Positions 13,701 to 22,700 of a DNA stretch of 64,000 bases are shown in pieces. A model generated the notes under the pieces. It saw only the letters and a list, made by a program, of their open reading frames with translations, was not told where the DNA came from and did no database searches. Where the stretch lies: NCBI GenBank assembly GCA_012295275.1, contig CM022667.1, positions 19,930,410-19,994,409 on the forward strand, given 5' to 3'. Source of the stretch: Chrysomallon squamiferum. Lineage: Eukaryota > Mollusca > Gastropoda > Neomphalida > Peltospiridae. The translations under genes and the position numbers were made by a program. Each line of letters opens with the position of its first letter. Positions within the stretch are counted from its first letter, which is position 1.

Positions 13701-16700
13701 ATATCCATAATATATGAATAATAATTTTAAAAAGGTCAAGCCCATAATTTAATAATAACACACCATAAACATAATTTTTAAAACATAAGGAATTATTCAT
13801 TTAATAATAATGATGTGTTTTATTTCTGTTATTTCAGCATTTAGTGAGACTTCTGAACATTCTATCAGCATTCCCGGCAGTGTATGAGGTTTTAGCAGAC
13901 AAACCACTGCCAGTCAAAGAGAGCTACGGCTTCAGACAGATACCAGACACCATTGATGTGAGAGAAACATATTTACCTTTTCATTTTTACTAACTACTTA
14001 TCTGTAATCAGTTCACTGAATAGTCACATTTTCCTTGATTTATAAAACATATTGTTGTGTGTCACTTAGTGTGGATGATTGCTAATAACAACACTTAGTC
14101 TGGCAGCTATAGGTTTCCTTGCTTTCAATTACTGACCATAAAATACTTTTATAATATTCATGGATAAATGGTTAAACTTGTTATGACTTGATCAAATATT
14201 TAAATTTTAATTATACAAATTTTAATATTGCACAAAACAGCTGAAAAAAAAAGAAATTAGAACCACTAAAATGCAGCTGACTGTTAAAGAAATACAATGG
14301 AAGTCTTGGTTTATTCATAATAATGTTGTTGATTTTTAAGAATTTATTCATGATACAATATATTTCAGGGTTTGCTAGATCGACTGACAATCGTAGACAC
14401 TCCAGAAAAGATTCATTCTCTTTTTAACTATGAACAGTCTCATGTTTTTGGACTGAGGTAATTCAATTTTATAGTTAAATAAATAAATTATTTATATATA
14501 TGTTTGTGTGTGTTTGTGTGGGTGTATTTTTTTTTTATTATTATTATTATTATATCATTTTTGGTTTATCTCTTCTGTTTTCTAAATCTTGCTGTCAGTA
14601 TTTCTAGGCAATAAATATTAAAAATTACAGTTATTACAGCTACAAATTTAAAGCCAGAGAGTATTTCACATTACAGTGTTTGACTGTTTTTAATGTGTTC
14701 ACAGGGTTCTGAGTGTGATGGTTTGCTGTCTGGACACATTTCTCTTGTTGCAGTGTCAGTACAAGTTCCAGGAAGTTCTCCTCCGAGCCCAGGCTGGTAA
14801 CAAACACGACGGGTTAGAATCTTTTACATACTTCACATACCACAAGTAGCGTTAACTCTTGTTACAGTTAAATATTTCACATACCACAAGTAGCGTTAAC
14901 TCTTGTTACAGTTAAATACTTCACATACCACAAGTAGCGTTAACTCTTGTTACAGTTAAATACTTCACATACCACAAGTAGCGTTCACTCTTGTTACAGT
15001 TAAATACTTCACATACCACAAGTAGCGTTAACTCTTGTTACAGTTATATACTTCACATACCACAAGTAGTGTTAACTCTTGTTACAGTTAAATACTTCAC
15101 ATACCACAAGTAGCGTTAACCTCTTGTTACAGTTAAATACTTCACATACCACAAGTAGCGTTAACTCTTGTTACAGTTAAATACTTCACATACCACAAGT
15201 AGCGTTAACCTCTTGTTACATTTAAATACTTCACATACCACAAGTAGCGTTAACTCTTGTTACATTTAAATACTTCACATACCACAAGTAGCGTTAACTC
15301 TTGTTACAGTTAAATACTTCACATACCACAAGTAGCGTTAACTCTTATTACAGTTAAATACTTCACATACCACAAGTAGCGTTAACCTCTTGTTACATTT
15401 AAATACTTCACATACCACAAGTAGCGTTAACTCTTGTTACAGTTAAATACTTCACATACCACAAGTAGCGTTAACTCTTGTTACAGTTAAATACTTCACA
15501 TACCACAAGTAGCGTTAACTCTTGTTACAGTTATATACTTCACATACCACAAGTAGCGTTAACCTCTTGTTACATTTAAATACTTCACATACCACAAGTA
15601 GCGTTAACTCTTGTTACATTTAAATACTTCACATACCACAAGTAGCGTTAACCTCTTGTTACATTTAAATACTTCACATACCACAAGTAGCGTTAACTCT
15701 TGTTACATTTAAATACTTCACATACCACAAGTAGCGTTAACTCTTGTTACAGTTAAATACTTCACATACCACAAGTAGCGTTAACTCTTGTTACAGTTAA
15801 ATACTTCACATACCACAAGTAGCGTTAACCTCTTGTTACATTTAAATACTTCACATACCACAAGTAGCGTTAACTCTTGTTACAGTTAAATACTTCACAT
15901 ACCACAAGTAGCGTTAACTCTTGTTACAGTTAAATACTTCACATACCACAAGTAGCGTTAACTCTTGTTACAGTTATATACTTCACATACCACAAGTAGC
16001 GTTAACCTCTTGTTACATTTAAATACTTCACATACCACAAGTAGCGTTAACTCTTGTTACATTTAAATACTTCACATACCACAAGTAGCGTTAACTCTTG
16101 TTACATTTAAATACTTCACATACCACAAAGCGTTAACTCTTGTTACAGTTAAATACTTCACATACCACAAGTAGCGTTAACTCTTGTTACAGTTAAATAC
16201 TTCACATACCACAAGTAGCGTTAACTCTTGTTACAGTTAAATACTTCACATACCACAAGTAGCGTTAACCTCTTGTTACATTTAAATACTTCACATACCA
16301 CAAGTAGCGTTAACTCTTGTTACAGTTAAATACTTCACATACCACAAGTAGCGTTAACTCTTGTTACAGTTAAATACTTCACATACCACAAGTAGCGTTA
16401 ACTCTTGTTACAGTGAAATACTTCACATACCACAAGTAGCGTTAACTCTTGTTACAGTTAAATACTTCACATACCACAAGTAGCGTTAACTCTTGTTACA
16501 GTTAAATACTTCACATACCACAAGTAGCGTTAACTCTTGTTACAGTTAAATACTTAACATACCACAAGTAGCGTTAACTCTTGTTACAGTTAAATACTTC
16601 ACATACCACAAGTAGCGTTAACACTTGTTACAGTTAAATACTTCACATACCACAAGTAGCGTTAACTCTTGTTACATTTAAATACTTCACATACCACAAG

Positions 16701-19700
16701 TAGCGTTAACTCTTGTTACAGTTAAATACTTCACATACCACAAGTAGCGTTAACTCTTGTTACAGTTAAATACTTCACATACCACAAGTAGCGTTAACTC
16801 TTGTTACAGTGAAATACTTCACATACCACAAGTAGCGTTAACTCTTGTTACATTTAAATACTTCACATACCACAAGTAGCGTTAACCTCTTGTTACATTT
16901 AAATACTTCACATACCACAAGTAGCATTAACTCTTGTTACATTTAAATACTTCACATACCACAAGTAGCGTTAACTCTTGTTACAGTTAAATACTTCACA
17001 TACCACAAGTAGCGTTAACCTCTTGTTACAGTTAAATACTTCACATACCACAAGTAGCGTTAACTCTTGTTACAGTTAAATACTTCACATACCACAAGTA
17101 GCGTTAACTCTTGTTACAGTTAAATACTTCACATACCACAAGTAGCGTTAACTCTTGTTACATTTAAATACTTCACATACCACAAGTAGCGTTAACTCTT
17201 GTTACAGTTAAATACTTCACATACCACAAGTAGCGTTAACTCTTGTTACAGTTAAATACTTCACATACCACAAGTAGCGTTAACTCTTGTTACAGTCAAA
17301 TACTTACCATACCACAAGTAGCGTTAACTCTTGTTAGTTAAATACTTCACATACCACAAATAGTGTTAACCTCTTGTTACAGTTAAATACTTCACATACC
17401 ACAAGTAGCGTTAACTCTTGTTACAGTTAAATACTTCACATACCACAAGTAGCGTTAACTCTTGTTACAGTCAAATACTTCACATACCACAAGTAGCGTT
17501 AACCTCTTGTTACATTTAAATTCTTCACATACCACAAGTAGCGTTAACCTCTTGTTACATTTAAATACACGAGGAAATTTTGATTAAAGAATTAGCCACA
17601 TTACCAACTACAAGATCTAGATTATAAAATAAAACATTTCTTTTTCTACTTTATCTTAAAATAATGCATTATATTACAAAAATGAGAAAAGGGTAATTCC
17701 AACAAAAATGAAGGACATAATCCTCACAAAAAAGGTCAATTGAGGAGTAATTGAAAAATTAAGTTAATAAAATAAGTCATGTCACAAGTGTTGTTGTACT
17801 TTCAGTGACAAGATCATTATTGACATGTTGTCAGTGGAGAGGAACTACATACTAGTAAAAACATATCTAGTTGGAGGTCCGTCTGAACGAGTTGTCCCTC
17901 CAAAATCTCTACCAGAGGTAAGTCTGCTTAAAACTCAGCTAAAATTGATTTATGTATTACACTCCCTAATATTTTTCTAAATATACTGAGTTCATAACTG
18001 AAAAAAACAAAACACTTGACACAGAAATAGTAAATTAATGAGTAATATTTATTGTCTATCATTTAAACAAATGTATTTTTTGTTTTGTTTTTAAAGTGTT
18101 ATTTCTTTTCTTATAGGGAAAAGTGTGTTCTTTTCCATATCCACTGTTTGAGTCTTACCCACTCCCGAGAGAATATTCACCAAACCTGGCAGGCAGATCA
18201 ACTATTAAACAAGGTAAAGTACTGATCTGTTGACTGCTGTTATCAATGCTGACACAGATAAATCTGTACAGTGTTTTATATATTTAAACATGGCTCATTT
18301 TGATTCCTTTATTATACAGCTGTTACTGCAGAAGACGAGAGAGGATGAGAATGTTCTGCAGATCCTCCTTGAAGAGAAAATAGTTTAAACACTTCTTTTT
18401 TATAATTATTAGTTCTCCACTCTCAGACATTTATATTATGAATTTCATAAACTTGTACATGTTTTCATAATTAAATAAGCAGTTTATTTGCTGATAGCTG
18501 TTCTGTCAGACAGTATCTTATGTTTTATTTTGTATTTGATTAAACAGTACAAAATTAATATTATTCAGTATTTACACTCCTCCAGCATTCACCACTAGCT
18601 ATTTTACACACAGATCTAATTTTTACATGCCTGTCCACCTTTTGCTCTATCACTTTATACACATTTCTGGTATTTTTAATTATTTAGTGTTTTTACATAT
18701 GAAGTTATAAAATTGTTGTAGTGTTGTTCCCTGTTTGTTTCAGCCTTTGTTCAAACAGCCGAGGAAATTGAAGGTTTGTTGTGTGCAGTGCTGGCCCAGC
18801 CCATCACAACCCTGTTTTTTTACACAAACCTCACACACAAAACACTGCAGCAGGGGTCTCAACCTCAAAGAAAGAAAAGGGTCATTATGTACTCAAAAAG
18901 AGGTCTAGAGGGCCAAGAATAAGGGTGTGGTATGGGTGGGTGTTATCATTTTCAGGAGCTACACAGCAAAGCTGATAAGTAAATAAATGTAATACTTCAA
19001 ATATTCAGCGATCTTTATTTCTGGAACATGTCAAGCCTATGGCAGTGACAGAATGATGTTACATGAAAACAAAGGGATGATTGCAGGCCATGTGTTTGAG
19101 ACTCCTGTTCAATAGCATCTGCACACGCACACACCACTTACAGTCTTCATTTCAGAGTGTCAGAGATCTGTGACAAGTTCTGCTACAACACTCACATCAT
19201 GGCTGGACAGCTGAGTGTTGTTGGTTCAAAGCTAACAGAATTAAAGCATTTGGTAGATTCAGAGAACAGTTTAATAACTGACAGTTTCTACAAAATGAAA
19301 CCAACGTATTTTTAAAATGGGAACTTCAGTTTGAAATATGCCAAATCCTTTTATTTGTTTATTTTTTAAATTAATTTGTTTTCTTTTTCAGTGATTTAAA
19401 GTTTTCTTTCTTGTTTTGTGAGTTTGTGGGTTTTTTAAAGCAGAAACCTCTTTGGAAGTCAGCACAAACAAAAGTGTTATAATAATATAGTAAAGACTGA
19501 ATTTAACAGACAATCGTTCATTACCAACAAAAATTACATGGATTAGTATCTATGAAATAAACATTTTCTATTAAAACTGATGAATATCAATTAAATACAG
19601 GTGTTTTATATCAGAGGTATTAAATTTATTAAAAGCATTATGATATTACAATCTTATCATTTATAAACGTTTGTAATTTAAAGAAATTCAGGTATCGGTG

Positions 19701-22700
19701 GTGACCTCTTTGTTAGTCTGTTAAATCAAGAGTTTACTGTTGTTTATTTTGAAGTTGTTTGGCTGGAACGGAATGTTGCTTTATTTTTTTTTATACGTTA
19801 TTTTATTTGTTGTGATAGTCATAAATATGTAGAAACTGAAAAAGAGATTTAAAAAAAAAAAAAGAAGAAAAGAAAAGATGAATGCAGCTTGTGTGTGATA
19901 AACAAAATATTAGTATAATTGTATGATATTGAAAATAAAAATATAGTGACTTTGTTCAGAAGGGACATGCTACTGTTGATGTTCTGAGGATACCAGATAA
20001 AGATGTCTGCACTATTACTTCCAGTTTGACATGTTACTGCAATAAACAGTTGACTTCTTTATTTACTAACTTGTTCTCAGTCTTTCATTAATACGCATTG
20101 TTAAATGAATTTAAGTGGTTGTTTTTGTTATTATGTTGTTAGTTTGTTTTTCTTGCATTTTTTTTTCTATTTCAAATCTGTATTATTATTATGATTATCA
20201 TCATCATCATCATTACCATTATCATTATTGAAATAATTTTTTATATATATATAAATTTACTTGTTATGTATAGATAATATTTTTTACATCTTAAATAAAA
20301 ATACTTTTTTAATTGAATCAAAGGTTTATGTTTTCAGATATCATATTACAATTTTATACCTAACGTAACTTGCCACATTGTAAAATATCCTGATACAAAT
20401 GTGTTAATAAATCAAATAATGACAAAAGTCAAATTTAATATTTTTTTTAATATTATTATTTTTTAATATAATTGGTGTTATATATTTCAGATAATTTATA
20501 CATTATATTTTATGTCCATTTTCTTCTTTCTAATTTGTGATTACATTTCAGACAATGAACTAACCAAGTTCCTGAGTCAGAAGGTGGACAAGAAAGCAGC
20601 ATGGATAGAGAAAGTAAGAGTGCTCTACTCAAAATTCCTCACAACAAATCCAGACCAGACAAAAGGCATATGTGAGTTTTATCATCATCTTTCTGAAAAT
20701 TTAGTAATATGTCAACTTTACAACATCTTTTAATTTTATATTTAAATTTTAAATTTTCTTTTTTCTTTTATAAAATCACATCTGTTGGAAGATTTTTGTT
20801 TTTGTTTTCAGTACTTTAGCTACAGTCATCTCAAGCAGTATGTTTTGTTTGTTGTCAGTATGTCTGTTGGTAATTGGCAGAGTAACATCTATATTAATTT
20901 ACAGTTGTTTTATTGTACCACAAGAGTTAATAGTACATGATTGTCCTGTCTACTGGCAGGTGCAGTGAAAAAGAACCTTTATTGCTGTCACTTACATTTT
21001 TTTCTTTCATATCATTGTACAAAACTCCATGATGTAGTAATCATTATTCATTGACAGTTGTTATCTCCAAGAATAGCATGTGGTGTTTTTTGTTTGTTTT
21101 TCAGTACTTCAGCAGCTGTTGGAGCAAAGTGTTCATGCTCTTAGTCAGATGCCAGAAGATGCCATATTTCCACTCCTCGAATTCTCAGGTTAGAAAAAAT
21201 CTACTCTGTAAATATATTAAATTTAATCATCCATTCAGAACAGTTCATTCATTTTAATGCAGGCTTTTTGTGAATGCTTTAGCTGTTGGATGTTAAACAT
21301 ATTTTTAAAACTATAAATTTTTAAAATAGCAACTTGATAAAACATAAAAGTTGTTAATTCTGTAGTCACTTTTCTCATTAGTTCCTGTTGAAGTCTTTTC
21401 TCATGAGGTCATAAATATATCTTGTTATATATAAATTATCAAAACCTGATGTACAATTTGTTAATAAATTACTTGTTTTCTTCTAGAAAATGAGACATCA
21501 GTGAAGAAATTTGTTTTGTCTCCTCTTCAACAACTTGGCATAAAAGTTGCAGTCAGGTGAGTGTAAACTGATCACTCGGGTAAACAAACTGTTCTGTATT
21601 TTTAATTCTTTGTGACAATATTAATATTGTTAAATATTTACCAGGTATAAGAATGTTGTTACTGTTTTAGGTATGGGAATCATCTGAAGGTTGTAAGAAT
21701 GTTGTTGCTGTTTTAGGTATGGGATTCATCTGAAGGTTGTAAGAATGTTGTTACTGTTTTAGGTAGGGGATTCATCTGAAGGTTGTAAGAATGTTGTTAT
21801 TGTTTTAGGTATGGGATTCATCTGAAGGTTGTAAGAATGTTGTTACTGTTTTAGGTATGGGATTCATCTGAAGTTTTAGAATGTTGTTATTGTTTTAGGT
21901 ATGGGATTCATCTGAAGGTTGTAAGAATGTTGTTGCTGTTTTAGGTCTGGGATTCGTCTGAAGTTGTAAGAATGTTGTTACTGTTTTAGGTATGGGATTC
22001 ATCTGAAGGTTGTAAGAATGTTGTTACTGTTTTAGGTATGGGATTCATCTGAAGGTGATCAACACATCAGCGGAGGCCACAGACTGTCTGACTCAGCTGT
22101 TAAAACAAACAGCTTGTTTCTTGAAACAGCAACACAAGACTGGCAGAGCTAAAACATCACTTCGTATCCTTCTAGAATATTAACATCATAACAACACTTT
22201 GAGCATTTAGCAGTCATTACTTTTAGTGATAGCTTTAGTGTGTGTGAGTAGTAACAGTTTCCATGTATTGTATGATTTTTAGAAACAGCTTTAAAATCAT
22301 TACTGGGTTGTAACAGAATATCTAACGTATTTTATGAAATGTTTTTCTGGTCCATTATGCTATTTGGGCATCATCTACTACCATAGTTTTCAAAAAGAGA
22401 TTAATCAATATCAGGTTAGTTTGAAATTTGAAAATATCGAAACAAGGGTAACAACAGAAATAACTTTGTATAATTAGGTAATTTGTATGATACAAAATTT
22501 CTTTAACAGTGTCTTAGGTTACATATCTGGCAGTTACCCAGGATTTGATTGGTTTGTTGCGACCATCTTCCTTCTCTTTAACGGTAACTTAAACAGAACA
22601 TGGAACTTTCTGTTCAAGTTTTCATCACTGGGAACATCAGGATACTTATGGATGGCAAGATTACATGCATCTGTGAGTATGTTAGACAATTTAGTAATTG

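Noticed and set aside
14825-17572. CRISPR-like regular array
   Set aside because: Units are contiguous with no unique spacers, and the array lies in an intron of an animal gene.
18320-18388. Possible alternative last exon of TBC1D32 ([20 protein letters not shown])
   Set aside because: Needs phase 0 entry whereas exon 25 exits in phase 1; in the correct phase it stops after nine codons.
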